Assembly (NCBI GenBank): GCA_031216445.1
Contig: CM062214.1
Location: 15,282,001-15,346,000, forward strand
Origin: Lateolabrax maculatus
Taxonomy: Eukaryota; Chordata; Actinopteri; Acropomatiformes; Lateolabracidae
DNA: 64,000 nucleotides
Direction of reading: 5' to 3'
The notes beneath the pieces were generated by a model. It was given only the letters and a program-made list of their open reading frames with translations. It was not told the DNA's origin and did no database searches. Shown one piece after another: positions 36,269 through 48,321 of the stretch. Made by a program: the position numbers and the translations under genes. The first letter of the stretch is position 1, and every line of letters starts with the position of its first letter.

Positions 36269-38351
36269 ATGTTGCGGACAGTCAGTGAGTGGCTGTGGTG
36301 GGAGCGCCTGTGGCTGCCAGGAAACGTCTCCTGGTCCGACCTGGAGGACAGTGAAGGTCGTGTCTACGCTAAAGCTTCTCAACTTTACGCTGCTTTGCCC
36401 TGCGCTCTCTGCCTGCTCCTTGTCAGATACCTGTTTGAGAGGTGAGAATATAGAGTACGTGAGTAAATGTGCCTGTGTGTCAGTGAGTTTAGCATTGCAA
36501 ATGTCTGGTTTCAGAATACTGGGACTATGTCGCACAAGCTGTGTGGAACAACGTTATACATGGAACTTCAAAAAACCAGGACACTGTTGTATTAAGAAGA
36601 AAGAAACAAAGTTGTGCTGTGCCAGATCATTTGTTACACAGTATTTTACTGACACACATTTACTATAATGTTGCTCATGTGCTGCTCTGCAGGTACCTGG
36701 CAACACCCGTGGCTGATGTTTGTGGAATCAAGGACAGGGTACGTCTCACAGCAGAACAAAACCCTATCCTAGAAAAATACTTCTGCAGCCAAGCACGGGT
36801 TCCATCACAGGTATGTTAAAAGGGCCATTTCACTGAAAAACAAATGGCTCATTTGTTGTGCAGATACAGTAATTTCAATTAATAGTCACACATAGGATAT
36901 AGCATTTTAGGTACAGCATTTTGTGTGATTATTATATACTTGCATTTATTCATAGAAATTCTAAAAATATCAGAGAATTACAACAAAATACCCTACTGAA
37001 TTAAATAATTGAGGCCTTACACTGGGTGTTGAATATAGATACACTGAAAGTTAATATTGTCAGATATACTGGGTCACTGCACTTTTAACAGTTAGTTTTT
37101 GTGTTGTGATTGTTGCTGAAATTAGATGCACAGTAAATCTAATATGTTTTTTTTTTTTTTTTTTATCAAACGTTGCTGACCAGAGAGTAAAACTTGCTGC
37201 TGGTGTATAACTTGTGTAACTTTAGAGAATGTGCATCATAGCGTGGAAAGAGTGGAACAGTTAGATCGTTTCCCTTGTGTCTCAGACTGATGTGAGGTCT
37301 CTGTGTAAGAAGACCAGTTGGCCAGAAAGAAGAGTTCAAGTCTGGTTCAGGAGGAGGAGGAACCAGGAGCGTGCAGGGCTTCGCAAGAGGTTCTGTGAGG
37401 CCAGGTGCGTGTGTGATTATACCCTGTTGTGGAAACGCAGGTGTGTAGGTGCAAATTTGTGACATACTTTTTGTTCTTGTCTCTCAACAGTTGGAGATGT
37501 GTGTTTTATTTTTTTGCATTTATCTGCGGGGTCCTCTCTCTCTTTGATGTAAGTAGTTTGTAGTTTCCCATGTTTTATGGATTGTTATAATTGTTTGCTT
37601 AGCTGCTGTGGGACATTTCTTTCTCCTTATTTTGTCTTTCTCTGCTTCTCTTCCTCCGTCTCCCTTTCTGGGTGTACCGCTCTGATTTCACTGTGAACAG
37701 TATGTGAAACTCCTTGTTTCTCTTCATATCTCATGCCTCACTGTGGTCCAGGGTTTTTCTCACACAGTTGACATGGCAGACAAACATGCTTGAGCTTGTG
37801 GCCAACATTTGCCCTTGTCGCTTTTCTCAAGGCTATTCTCCAACCCCCCTCACACTCCTCTTCCTCACTGTTTTTTATTTTTTATTTTTTGGCCTGTAGA
37901 AACCTTGGCTTTATAATCTGAAGGAGGTGTGGGCTGGCTTCCCTAAGCAAGTAAGTGATTTTCCCATTACTATTAGGATGGTTGGTTCAATATTACTGTA
38001 TGCAGTTTAATGAGAATCTATTATGTGTCCATGTAGTCCATGCTGTCATCTCAATACTGGTATTACCTCTTGGAAATGGGCTTCTACCTTTCTCTGCTCC
38101 TCAGCCTCACATTTGATGTGAAACGGAAGGTGAGTGTACTGATGTGTGTAGATGTGTAAAATACAAAGTAAAGTACTGCAGTTATTATGTAAGTGTTTAA
38201 TTTAATCTCCCCTGAATTATTCATAATGTATCAAAGAACTAATCATAATCATTTTATTTTTTTAAATAAAACCCATAATGGCCTTCTATGTTCTAAAGAT
38301 GCAATAAATTGGTGAAGTCATTGCGTGTGTTGTACGCATACATGTTTATCT

Positions 38352-38404
<53 letters not shown>

Positions 38405-40275
38405 GATTTCAAAGAGCAGGTGATTCATCATATAGCTACTCTGACTCTTCTGAGCTTCTCCTGGATTTCAAACTACATCCGTATTGGAACCCTTGTGATG
38501 GCAGTTCATGACTCTGCTGACATACTGTTAGAGGTCAGTGCTGCTATGTGATGTCATAATATCGGCTGGTGTGCTATTAGCAGAGAACTGTGATTTTGCA
38601 TTGTCACAGTTTTGCAGCATTCCCTATCATCAAAACGTAATTTAAGATTGCGAAGCTGTCTTTTTACATCCTCAAAGAAAAGCATAACAGTAAGGGTAAA
38701 AATGTGTCTTAGTAGTTGTGTCAGTAGAAGTTTGATGCTGATCGGTGTAGGCAGGACTCAAACAGGACTCTTCCCCCTCTGCCCCACCTGTACTGCACTT
38801 CCATCATTCATGAACATGGAGTTGAGTTTGAAAAGCAGTAGCTGTGACAGTGGTTGTCTACATTTCTTGACATGTTTTATTTTTCATGCTAGCTTCTCAA
38901 ATACATGATAAATCCTCATATTTACAGGTAGCTATTGGGATCACAATTACAGTAGGAGGAGGAGGGTGATAGTAGTGTGCATGAGACTAAATGCTATGTT
39001 TTTTTTTTTTCAACAGCAAATATCAAGGCAATATCACTATTAATATTATGTTTTTCTTGATTCAATAGAATAGAATAGAATAGAAATACTTTATTCATCC
39101 CAAACTGGGAAATTTCTTTGCAGTAGCAGCGTTTACACCCGAGACAATGAAATGAATAAACAAACGTAGAAAATAAATAAAAAAGCACCTATTATTAAGT
39201 AGTAGTTATAAATAACAGTATAAAATTAAAATGTAACCTTTACAATAGTAAATACAAAATAAGTTTAAAGTAAGAAATATCTTTTTACATATATACAACA
39301 AAATGTGCAGTTGTGCAGTGTTAAAGTGTATCATTAAATTATTAAACAGATGTACAATAAGCAGTATGTGAAACAGATGTGTAAAAATATATCTAAAGTG
39401 CATATAGACAGTAATGACCAATGATTTCAGCTTTTGTTATACAGTGTGATGGCATGTGGCAGGAATGATTTCCTGTATCTGTCCCTTCGACAGCGGAGCT
39501 GAAGCAGCCTGTGTGAGAAGGTGCTGCGCTGTCTGACCACTGACCACAAACTAAATATCAAAAGTAAACAAGCCTGCTGTGACTTTATGGCTGACTATGA
39601 AGTATTCCTTTTAAACAAAGAACGAAACCTGATTCTTTTCCATGTTTTTATCTCACAGGGTGCAAAGGTATTCAACTACGCCAAATGGCAGCGGACTGCT
39701 AACGCCATGTTCGTGGTGTTTACAGTCCTCTTTATGGTGACAAGACTTGTCATTTTTCCCTTCTGGTAAGCGTGTGAAATGGAAAGATGCAGCATGTTGC
39801 ATGGACATGATCTTGTTGTAATGTGTGAAAATATTATGCGTGCATATCTTCTACAGGCTGATCCACTGTACATGGGTGTACCCACTGGAGCAGTTTGATC
39901 CCTTCTTCGGCTACTACTTCTTCAACGTGATGTTGTTGGTTCTGCAGATACTCCACCTCTACTGGGCTGTTCTCATATCACGAATGCTTTACAAGTTTAT
40001 CTTCAGCAAGGTGTGTTTACAGGTGTTTTCTACATATATATTAATTTATGTGAAGAAAAGTATATGAAAACTATACAAATTCTACATGTCTTGTTGCTTC
40101 TCTTCTTTTCACCCTTTTTTCTACCTCTTCTGTCTGGCTCATCTTCGCCCTGCAGCTGGAAGGCGACGACAGGAGCGATGAAGAGGAGGATGACAGCGAC
40201 TCAACGAAGGAAAGAAACCACAAACTGAGTCACATAAAAGGCTCTGGAGCCAGAGGCCGGGCCAATGGCCACTGA
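36269..40275 (+). CDS. cers3: ceramide synthase (CerS2/CerS3 group)
   Basis: ER-membrane sphingoid-base N-acyltransferase that makes (dihydro)ceramides, usually of very long chain for this group. Exons: 36269-36441, 36693-36810, 37286-37404, 37491-37548, 37900-37950, 38037-38129, 38405-38533, 39659-39765, 39857-40010, 40156-40275; 1,122 bp, 373 aa. It starts [18 protein letters not shown] partial homeobox-like segment ends [11 protein letters not shown]. The TLC/Lag1 catalytic motifs are present: [13 protein letters not shown] and the HDSADILLE histidine-aspartate block. The tail is acidic and serine-rich ([11 protein letters not shown]), like the phosphorylated tail of mammalian CerS2-6. By sequence it resembles CERS2 at least as much as CERS3. 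The symbol cers3 rests on synteny with IGF1R/CFAP161 and is less certain than the family. Confidence 0.93.
38353..38402. repeat. (GT)n microsatellite forming the 3' end of a ceramide synthase intron
   Basis: About 25 uninterrupted GT units run directly into the splice acceptor AG at 38403-38404. There is no ordinary polypyrimidine tract between repeat and exon. Confidence 0.95.
39060..39535. mobile_element. LINE 3' tail-like repeat in ceramide synthase intron
   Basis: Starts with a pentanucleotide run (AATAG)n, then ATACTTTATTCATCCC and a GGGAAATT block. It ends near GGCAGGAATGATTTCCTGTA, followed by TGTCCCTTCGACAGCGGAGC. Both ends match a remembered teleost non-LTR retrotransposon tail, read antisense to the element. 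The family was not determined. Confidence 0.55.
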
Positions 40276-40740
40276 CGCATACAGACAAAAGAAAAAGAGA
40301 AAATGGAAAACAGACAGCAGACAGACACATGGACAGATTCAGTCTGGATTGCAGCTGTTGGAATCTAATTGCATTTATGAAAAAAAGAGTAAATACACTT
40401 GAGCAGATAGTATTATTTTTAATGGAAGTGTAGAGGATTATACATAAACTGATCTGAAGCTGCATGGTTTCTGGAATTCACTGAATTCAGAACTTCTTAT
40501 TAAAAATAGAGGAAGACTACTTTATTATGTCGTTTGTACATTTTTGTATGTTCATATTAATTATGATGATAATGCATGTATGGCTATGTGTATGTTTGGT
40601 GGGGCACATTAATGCAAAGCCAAAACACTACAGGGAAATGTATGTTTTTAAGACTGTGACTTACCTTACGTGTGTTTATGTATTTAAAACTGTACATGTG
40701 TAAGTACTTTTTTCTTGTGTGGGAAGCAGAAAGAGCAGAA
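40276..40740 (+). other. cers3: ceramide synthase 3' UTR and spacer
   Basis: AT-rich non-coding sequence. ATTAAA at 40499-40504 is the only plausible polyadenylation signal seen. The spacer to the next gene's GC-rich promoter is only a few hundred bases. Confidence 0.45.
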
Positions 40741-40846
40741 AGACTAGGAGAGCTCCTTCCCCCTCTGAAGCGCTGGATTGTCCTCTCGCGACAATCGGCG
40801 AGAGCTGTCGGGAGACGAGAACACGTCAGGTGGTCCGTTGCCACCA

Positions 40847-40860
40847 GTTGCCATAGAAAC
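40847..40860 (+). promoter_or_regulatory. cfap161: RFX X-box upstream of cfap161
   Basis: GTTGCCATAGAAAC fits the canonical X-box consensus RYYNYY-N(1-3)-RRNRAC, the RFX-factor site that drives ciliary genes. It lies about 90 bp before the cfap161 ATG inside a GC-rich promoter (about 40,740-40,950). A second half-site-like GTTGCCACC is just upstream. Confidence 0.8.
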
Positions 40861-40950
40861 CGCTACACAAACCGTGCCTCCGCCGCGCACCGGCCACGGC
40901 GAAACGTGGAGTCCCATCGGTGCGCGAACAGTTTGAGTATTATAGACACA

Positions 40951-43900
40951 ATGGCTCACGAGAAAACGTATCGCACAAACGTGAGAATCGGAAACTGGAA
41001 CGAGGACCTGCGCCTGGAGGAGGTTCGTCTCTAAATAAAGCGCTCAACGTTTAGTGAAGGTGGCGTTCACGGCCGACGCCGCTTCACTAAAGCGAGTCCG
41101 ACACATTAACACAAGCTTCCCATCTCAGTTTTTCACTTTATCAGAATAGCCTCACAAACGTTAGATATTAAGGTACATTTGTTCTTCTGCTGTGACAGCG
41201 CACAAAACTAACAATAGAAGGAAGGATAATACATTAACTGAGCGTAGTTTCTACTTTGCTCGGCAACTAATGTTACATTTTATAAGTTTTTTTGAGGATT
41301 TAAAGGATTGACATTATCTAACCAGAAGAAACGTTTTGATTTTATACAGAGCCAAATGTAGTCATGTGTGTATTGTTAAATTGCAAATCCCTACTTACTT
41401 GCAATAAACAGATACAATAGGGAAAGAGAAATGCTTTAGAGCCCTATGAGCAACAAATAAAAGAATAAAGTATTTATCATACTGCCAGTATATGAGTTTG
41501 GAGCAAGAAAGGCGATTGAAAATCGACCTAATGATGATGCAATGATATTGTTAATCCCTTAATGATCGGTTGAAAAATTTCATCTAATTCCACATTGTCT
41601 GACAGTATCATTGTCTACTCTGTATTGGCTTGTTCCAACTCTTCATTGAAAATTTTGGATGTTTACCCTGAGTGAAACATTAAAAACTGTTGAGGAAAAA
41701 TCCAAGTCCAGGTTAGAGGTTTGCTGTAGTGTTGTGAGTTTATTAAAGCATGCCAGCACACTGGTGCACTGACTTTCACAGAGCTGATCTGAGTCGATGA
41801 ATGGACCCAGAGTCAAGACAGAGATACAGTTTTATACAGTAAGATCAAAGCAGTGGTGTAAGAACAGAAGGAAGCAAAAGGTAGGAAGGGGACATTTGCT
41901 GTCAGACTTGCAGGGGACACCTAGTTGACAAGATCGAAGGGTTGATTAGCAGAGGGGAAGGAACTCCAGACTTAACATATGGGAAGGGGGTCCAGACTTA
42001 ATCAATTTAGCAAGTCTGCAGGGGGCCCCAATGTGTATTCTCTATCAGTCTCAGTCTTCTTCAAAACCAAGGCTCCATGTTTCTCTCTATTAGAATTTAA
42101 ACTGAAGTTATGTGGGTGTGAATCATAGACATTATACAGTCTAAAGTTTCAACAAAGTCTGGCTGAACAGCAGGAATTTGTAATGACTCACCCAGTAGGT
42201 TAACTTGCAAATTGCTAGTTACACATGCAATAAATAGCAACACCAGGACACAGAAACGCTGTAGGCGCCATTCAGTAACAAAGAGCATATTGGCAGTTGG
42301 CAAAGTTTTTATCACACTATTCCCGTGTTTATCACTATGCCAAGGTGATTGGTTTAGGGCATGAAAGAAGACCTAACAATGATTCAATGATATTGTGAAA
42401 TATCAACGTACAGTATACCACCAGCAGTGGTGGTGACATATTAAACAATACATTATCTATGCTGATGTTTTTCCAGGATGCAAAGAAGGAGTATCTGGAA
42501 AAAAAAGAGAGGGGTGAGCTTGCTGCCCAGAAAGTAGACTTCCTCAAACAGAACATTTTGAGACCGGTAAAATGAGTTCAAGCTAATTAAGAACACAATT
42601 AACAACAACAGCAATAACACAATGGTGATGAGGGTGGTAATGATAATGATGGTGGTGTTTGTTCATGTGTGTAGGTGAATCTCACTGTGACAAATGATGG
42701 AAGATTGCACTTTGGCGATGTTGTGATGTTGGTGAACATGGGAGGAGAAAACAGGGAGTGCAGTGCAGTGAGCATTAACGTGGATGTGAACAGCTTGACG
42801 AGGATCCCTTTGCCTTGCATTCAACCCCCATGTGGAGTCAGTGCAGGGAGAGGTATTCAGCCCTGCACACGCACTGCCTTCATCATTACCAGGTACACAC
42901 ACAAACACCCTTAAAACTACATCAACATACACACCGTAACTCACATAGTAACAGTCCCAGATGTGCTTGTGTGACTACAGTGTAGATGGCAGTCCTGAAG
43001 GATCGACGCTGCATTTTGAGCAACGTTTTGCCCTGAAAACAACAAGTGGCTTTGCCAGGGGAGTAAGTGGACTAACGCACGCAAACACACAAACACACAC
43101 ACAAAACCACACATGTTTAAGGATTTTACACAAAGACCGACTGCCATGTTAAAGGGGCCCTCCACCAACTTCACACAGAGAGTTCAGTTTTATGTCACAA
43201 GGAGTACTTTGCAGCCTATAAAAACAGTTGCGTAACATCCTCTGTGGCTCTAAAGGGGGTCTGAGAGAATCCTCTGATTATGGGTCATTGTGGATCAAGG
43301 TAATCTCAGTGGGGCTTGGAGACTTCAAAGTTTTGACAGAAAGCTTGTGTTACAAACAGGGGGTGTGGAATTTGAAAGAGCAGGGCATATAGCAGGCAAG
43401 GCGGGTCTCATAGATGCAACTGAGTGAATATGGGAAGTGTAATAGTAGTTAGTATCTCTCCGTCAGCTGCTTTGATTTTGACTGTTCTTTTTTAAATTGT
43501 GTCTCTCGGAATCCCCAAACTGTATGGAAGTGCAAGACTAAACTGGTAGAATACACCTTTAATATTTAATAAAAATAAGAGAGCCTTTTTACCGTCTGTT
43601 CTTCATGGCACATGTTACAAGAATATCATCATTGTGTTTAGCGAACAGATGTCCTCCCTTTTTTTTATTACAGTGGTATTTTACATTTAGCTAAACACAT
43701 CAACCTAGCACAGTTCTACATGTGGTTGACTTCAATACTTCTGAAAAAACCCGTAAATATCATCTTTAGTGTGTCACTTTGCATGTGTTACATGTTTTCT
43801 CTTCCTTTCTTTCCACAGCTATACTTGACGAGTGACCTGAAAAGTTTTCAAAAGGTAGATCAAGTTTTAACATTAATTATTTATTGAAGGCCATCACTAG

Positions 43901-45098
43901 AATACATTACACTGAACAACCACTAACTGGGATGAGACCTTTAACAGAGCGGAAATGCAGATAGCTTTTATGCACACAGTTAAACGCCTAATGCAGCAGT
44001 TATGTTTGTCCTTTTCACTAGATTTTTTCTTATTGTCAGTTTCATAATATTGTGACTTCATTTTAAGTGTGCGAAGAAGTCCCGCCTACAGGAGGTAAAC
44101 TTGGATGACTGCGGCTCCTTTCTGTCATGGTGGAAGATAGTGCATTTTGACCCCCTGGAGAGGCTTGAATATGAGGGTCAGCCTGTTCCTGTAAGTCTTT
44201 ACAGTCTTCTTGGTTAAATATTCCAACTGTTGCAACTTAAGCATTTTCTGTTGTTTCAGTCTTTAACTGATGTTTCTTTTGCTTTCCTTCCCTTCCATTG
44301 AGAATTTTTTTTTTTTTTTTTCAGGCTAATGTGAAGGTGCTGATCATACACTGCAAGACAAACCAGGCTCTTGCCGCTCTCGGTGATCAAGTTCTTTGGT
44401 ATTTTCCATTTTCCATTTGAAAGTAACCCCAACCCAAGGGGAATATGTTGCCCTGTTAAATGCAGTATAAAGGCTTGTGATTTATGTTTCTCTCATGTCT
44501 GATGTCAACTTGGAGGTCCACTGAAAAATGTGCACAAATATATGATAAACAAAAGGAGAGATATCAGAGTTGGAAAACTGCAATGTGGATGGAGGCAGCT
44601 TACTAACAGCCTGTTAGACTTAACCTGCAAAAAGTTTTGCAGTGACATGAAAAACCTGTCTCTGTGACGTGAAAAACTCTACTCCCACTCATTCTTAATA
44701 GAAATAATCAGTTTCCTGTCAAAATGTGGCAGAAATACACCACATAGATTCACTTCTGTTGACATGGTCAGGTTGCGTATTTAGTTTCAATCGGTTGTCC
44801 ACAGCCACCTTTTGTCAAAAGATAAGGATCTCCAATATGGCAGATAAAAGTCATGTTACAACACTTGCATGCCTGCTGTTGGTCTGTAGGTTAACAGTTG
44901 TGTCCCTGCAGGACCGCATATGGCAAAGAGTATGAGGTGACGGCTCACACCTTTTTGGACTCCCACAAAGCTGAACAGGACAGTAACCACTGGATACTCT
45001 GCACCTCTGACCCTGCGGGAAATGGACTTGTACTTCTCAACCACCCACAGTCAACGGCTAACAACCAGGAGCCCACCCTGGCAGAATCTGGCATCTAA
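40951..45098 (+). CDS. cfap161: cilia- and flagella-associated protein 161
   Basis: Axonemal protein, a microtubule inner protein of motile cilia in the mammalian family. Exons: 40951-41022, 42477-42566, 42675-42892, 42981-43062, 43819-43854, 44068-44190, 44325-44398, 44912-45098; 882 bp, 293 aa against about 301 in human. Identity is obvious along the length: VRIGNWNEDLRLEE at the start, HFGDVVMLVN, LYLTSDLKSFQK, RLEYEGQPVPANVKVLI, GKEYEVTAHTFLDSHK and NHWILCTSDP. No catalytic motif is expected. The first donor, GAG|GTTCGT, is weak. Intron 1 holds an LTR-like insertion and intron 4 a terminal-inverted-repeat element. The X-box upstream supports cilium-specific expression. Confidence 0.94.
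41688..42316 (-). mobile_element. solo LTR-like element, reverse orientation, in cfap161 intron 1
   Basis: Read on the minus strand, this 629-bp segment begins TGTGATAAAAAC and ends CCTCAACA, so it has TG...CA termini. It contains a TATA-like TATAAAA (41830-41836 on +), then after about 90 bp AATAAA (41739-41744 on +), the U3-R-U5 order of a long terminal repeat. No gag or pol coding sequence was seen. A minus-strand frame at 42097-42315 with a hydrophobic leader lies within it and may be a remnant. Matching target duplications were not clear, so boundaries are approximate. Confidence 0.45.
43149..43562. mobile_element. TTAAAGG-ended inverted-repeat element in cfap161 intron 4
   Basis: The segment starts TTAAAGGGGCCCTCCACC and ends ACACCTTTAA, so the ends are inverted repeats of TTAAAGG. 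The interior (ACAAGGAGTACTTTGCAGCC, GACTTCAAAGTTTTGACAG, CAGGGGGTGTGG) matches a mid-repetitive element remembered from percomorph introns. It is non-coding. Confidence 0.5.
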
Positions 45099-45184
45099 AT
45101 CTAACACAATCCACTCTCATGCTGTTGCATGTATGAATAGGGCAGATAGATACCACATCATTAACAACACCTAACCTTTTTTAA

Positions 45185-45190
45185 AATAAA
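45185..45190 (+). promoter_or_regulatory. cfap161: cfap161 polyadenylation signal
   Basis: AATAAA about 90 bases after the TAA stop, followed by a T-rich stretch. Confidence 0.65.
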
Positions 45191-46144
45191 GGTTGTTTTT
45201 TTCTGTTTGGGTCACTAATTTTTTCTTCTTCTTTTTCGTCTTCAAAAGACATTCCAAGCTGGATTCCAACCAGGATGCTAAGGTTATACGATACACATTA
45301 GTCAGCCAAACCACCAGGAGGCTCTGTAGAAAGAAGCATTTGATATGTTTTTTCAAACAAAGGAGGGGGGTCCACTTCCATTGTTCTAGTTAGGTAATAG
45401 CAGAAAAAAACAAATGTTATATTGGAAAGTAGTTTGATTTGGCCAATTTCCCATGCATTTGGAATTTCCCCTGAAATAAATTTTAAATGAGATATTAATG
45501 AAATAAGGGGATGAAATATGGGCTCTGTCACAAAAGGGGCAATGAAATCAAGACAAAAAAGAGTTTACGGTCAATTTTGTTATTGGCAATGATGAAAGGT
45601 CATAAATGTAATTTCAACTTTATGCTTCTTGAACGTTCGTAACAATTTATGTAAAATGACAGGCATCATGCTTGTGTTTAAGGTACCGATCTCCTTGGGG
45701 GTAGTTGATGGTTAAGAATCTGTGAATGTTAATGTACTCTGGGTTCAAGGTTTCACTCAGGGCTTCTGCTGCTACAGCCTTACGTGGTCTGAAATGACCA
45801 GTAGCTGATTATGCATTATGTCAACTAAAAATAATAATAAGACTCAGTAGATGTAACTGTGTAACTGAAATGACTGAGCCACATCACTATGTGACTCTTC
45901 TCTGCTTGTGCTACTGTACAGAGATGTATGGTTTGGTCCTGACCCGTCCTGGTTTGGTCACAAAAGTAAAACAGGATGTTTTGTATGGTTTGCATCACCA
46001 TAACAAGTCCTTGGCCCAGTGTTGTCTTTCTCACACAGGTTACCTAATGATTGTTCTTGGCAAGTCAGTGGTCCATTGTCCTGTAGTTGCAACTTCTGGC
46101 CACAGTGGCTGGTGTAGCGTCAATTACAGTTGCGCCTTAATGTG

Positions 46145-46146
<2 letters not shown>

Positions 46147-46206
<60 letters not shown>
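46147..46206. repeat. (TA)n microsatellite
   Basis: About 24 near-perfect TA units followed by a CATATA and GTGTGT transition. Confidence 0.95.
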
Positions 46207-46207
<1 letters not shown>

Positions 46208-46353
46208 GTGTGTGTGTATAATATGTACATTTGAGGTATATTATTTAACATTTATAAACATGAGAAATCTACCGCTATATTATATAATTATAGAACAGTT
46301 TTTTATGTAAGTAGTTTGTGCATTTTCTAAGTATGCTTAAATTGAGTGTGCGT

Positions 46354-46387
46354 GCACGTGTGCGGTTTTTGCACGTGTGCGGTTTTT
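46354..46387. repeat. tandem 17-bp duplication containing E-box CACGTG
   Basis: Two exact copies of GCACGTGTGCGGTTTTT, each carrying the palindrome CACGTG, about 700 bp upstream of the end of the likely slc5a7 first exon. Confidence 0.8.
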
Positions 46388-46599
46388 GCAAGTGACATTG
46401 TCGTGGAAAACCTGTGAACTTGTGAACTTGTATTTACTCCACAGCCTTCGTGGTTGCTCAACACCCGGCACCGTGCAGGCAGTGTCACCTTTCCAGCATC
46501 ACGTCCCTGTAAAGACAGCGCAAAACATCTGAGCCTCTACAGTTTAAACTGAAAGTGGACACGACACTGTCATTCATTTATTTTTTTGCATTTTTTTTT

Positions 46600-47049
46600 T
46601 TTTACGAGGACCACGTGCGGCCTGAACCGGGTCAAACACAATTGCAGCAGGTATCCTCCGCCACAGACAACTCCATTATTTATCATGGCCTTGGCTCGGG
46701 GCTGCGTTCAAGAGCAAACGCTGCAACTCCGCCGGTTCGCAACCGTTTCGGACCAGCGGTTTCACTCGTCGTTTTTTTTTTTTTTTTCCGCGCAGTCCTC
46801 CCACTGTGAAAGAGAAACGCTCGGCTGCCATCACCCGTGTGCTACGCCGCTGCGCGCTTGTGCCATTATTTATTTATTTTTTTTATTTTTTTTAAAAACG
46901 TCTCGGCGGCGCTGAACGCGACCCCCCAGGTGTCGTGTTTCAAAGGGAGACGACAATAGAGGAGCCGACCCGTCCGAGCGCTCTAGCGACGCTGAAGCCC
47001 GGCGGAGGCAGCAGATGTGCGGAAGGCAGGACGCCGGCTCCACTCAGAG
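46600..47049 (+). promoter_or_regulatory. slc5a7: GC-rich promoter and candidate untranslated first exon of slc5a7
   Basis: CpG content rises sharply between about 46,610 and 47,130, with a good donor GAG|GTACGT at 47049/47050. The first coding exon of slc5a7 opens with an acceptor seven bases before its ATG, so an upstream untranslated exon is needed. This is the best candidate. The transcription start is not determined. Confidence 0.5.
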
Positions 47050-47647
47050 GTACGTTAGCACATGGAGACACAATTTACTATCATTTTTCCCATTTGGCCG
47101 TCTGCAGGTTATAACACGCGCCGCGGTCGTTGTGGCTACCGTGAAAATAAATGTTGGATTCATTCAGCTCATTTGGTTAATATGAGGTTTTTGTTATTTT
47201 ACATCATTTTTTTTTTTTCGGTTCGTAACAGTTAAAATCAACCAGCTTTAATGGGGACAAATGGCTTCCAGCAGGCAGCCGCGTTTAAATTGCAGCCTCC
47301 TCTGTGAGGGGGGGAAAAAGCGCAGACATCTGAGCCTGTTTATAGAAGATAAAAAAAAAAAAAAAACAGTATTCATTATGTGGATAACAATTACTGTGTA
47401 GCTGCTGGCGACGTCCTCCTGTGAGGAATGATACGTCTGTGTGGCGTCTGGCCTGTCCTCTCATCAGTAATGTTAAAACGTTATGTATGTGTGAGTGAAA
47501 ACATGATTTAAAACATTATGTGTAATATCTATGTGGGGTGTTTTTCTTTTGTTGTGTGTTTTTTTTTTTTTTTTTTTTTTTTTTTATGAATCCGGATGAG
47601 AGAGAGAGCAATCGTCTGAGAGAAGATGGTTAGTGGTTGTTTCAGGG

Positions 47648-47678
<31 letters not shown>

Positions 47679-48267
47679 GAGGCATTTAAACGTGAATTTG
47701 TTTTTTGGAGATGAATGTTAACGTTACCATTGAAAACGCCGTTCTCCCAGAGAAGTGGATACAAGCTGCCGCTATAACCTGCACTGTCCCCGCACACCGA
47801 GGGAAAACACGCCACCGTACACTTCCTCTCACGGGGAAATGTTGCACTTTGTACATTTTTAACAGCTATAGTCGCGTTGCAAGTGTTACATACAAAACAC
47901 ATGTCTGGGTTGCAAATACAACGCATTGTTGCAGATAAAGCCACCTCAAGGAGGTGAAACAACTCAATCAGCTTCAGCAATTAAATGCTGCTTAAACAGT
48001 GGAAATCCAATACTATCACAGTCTGAAAGGGACTGTTCTGCTATAATGAGTCATTTTTGTTGGCAATACATCAGTACACTTGCACTTACATAAAATTTGG
48101 AATGCAGGACTTCTTGTAATCAAGTATTTTGGCGTTGCGATTTTACTTAAATTTAAAATGTAAATCATTGTAAAATTACTTATTCAGAACCCAGGTTTAG
48201 CTGGAATTGAATGTACCAACATTGTAGAAAATATTACTCTTTAACATATTGATATCTCAGATGGGGA

Positions 48268-48268
<1 letters not shown>

Positions 48269-48306
<38 letters not shown>
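48269..48306. repeat. (AAT)n microsatellite
   Basis: Twelve or so AAT units immediately upstream of the mobile-element copy that starts at about 48,322. Confidence 0.95.
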
Positions 48307-48307
<1 letters not shown>

Positions 48308-48321
48308 TATGACATAGATTT

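Larger units (their letters stand above)
45191..46400. other. intergenic region between cfap161 and slc5a7
   Basis: No gene was recognised. It contains a (TA)n tract at 46147-46206 and a tandem pair of 17-bp units at 46354-46387. Confidence 0.6.

Noticed and set aside
38353..38402. Tandem repeats considered as CRISPR-like arrays
   Set aside because: They are mono- to pentanucleotide microsatellites without spacers, in a vertebrate genome.
42097..42315. Minus-strand frame with a hydrophobic leader at the end of the LTR-like element
   Set aside because: Considered as a leader-peptide remnant of a retroelement gene. It is too short and isolated to call, and is noted only within the LTR feature.
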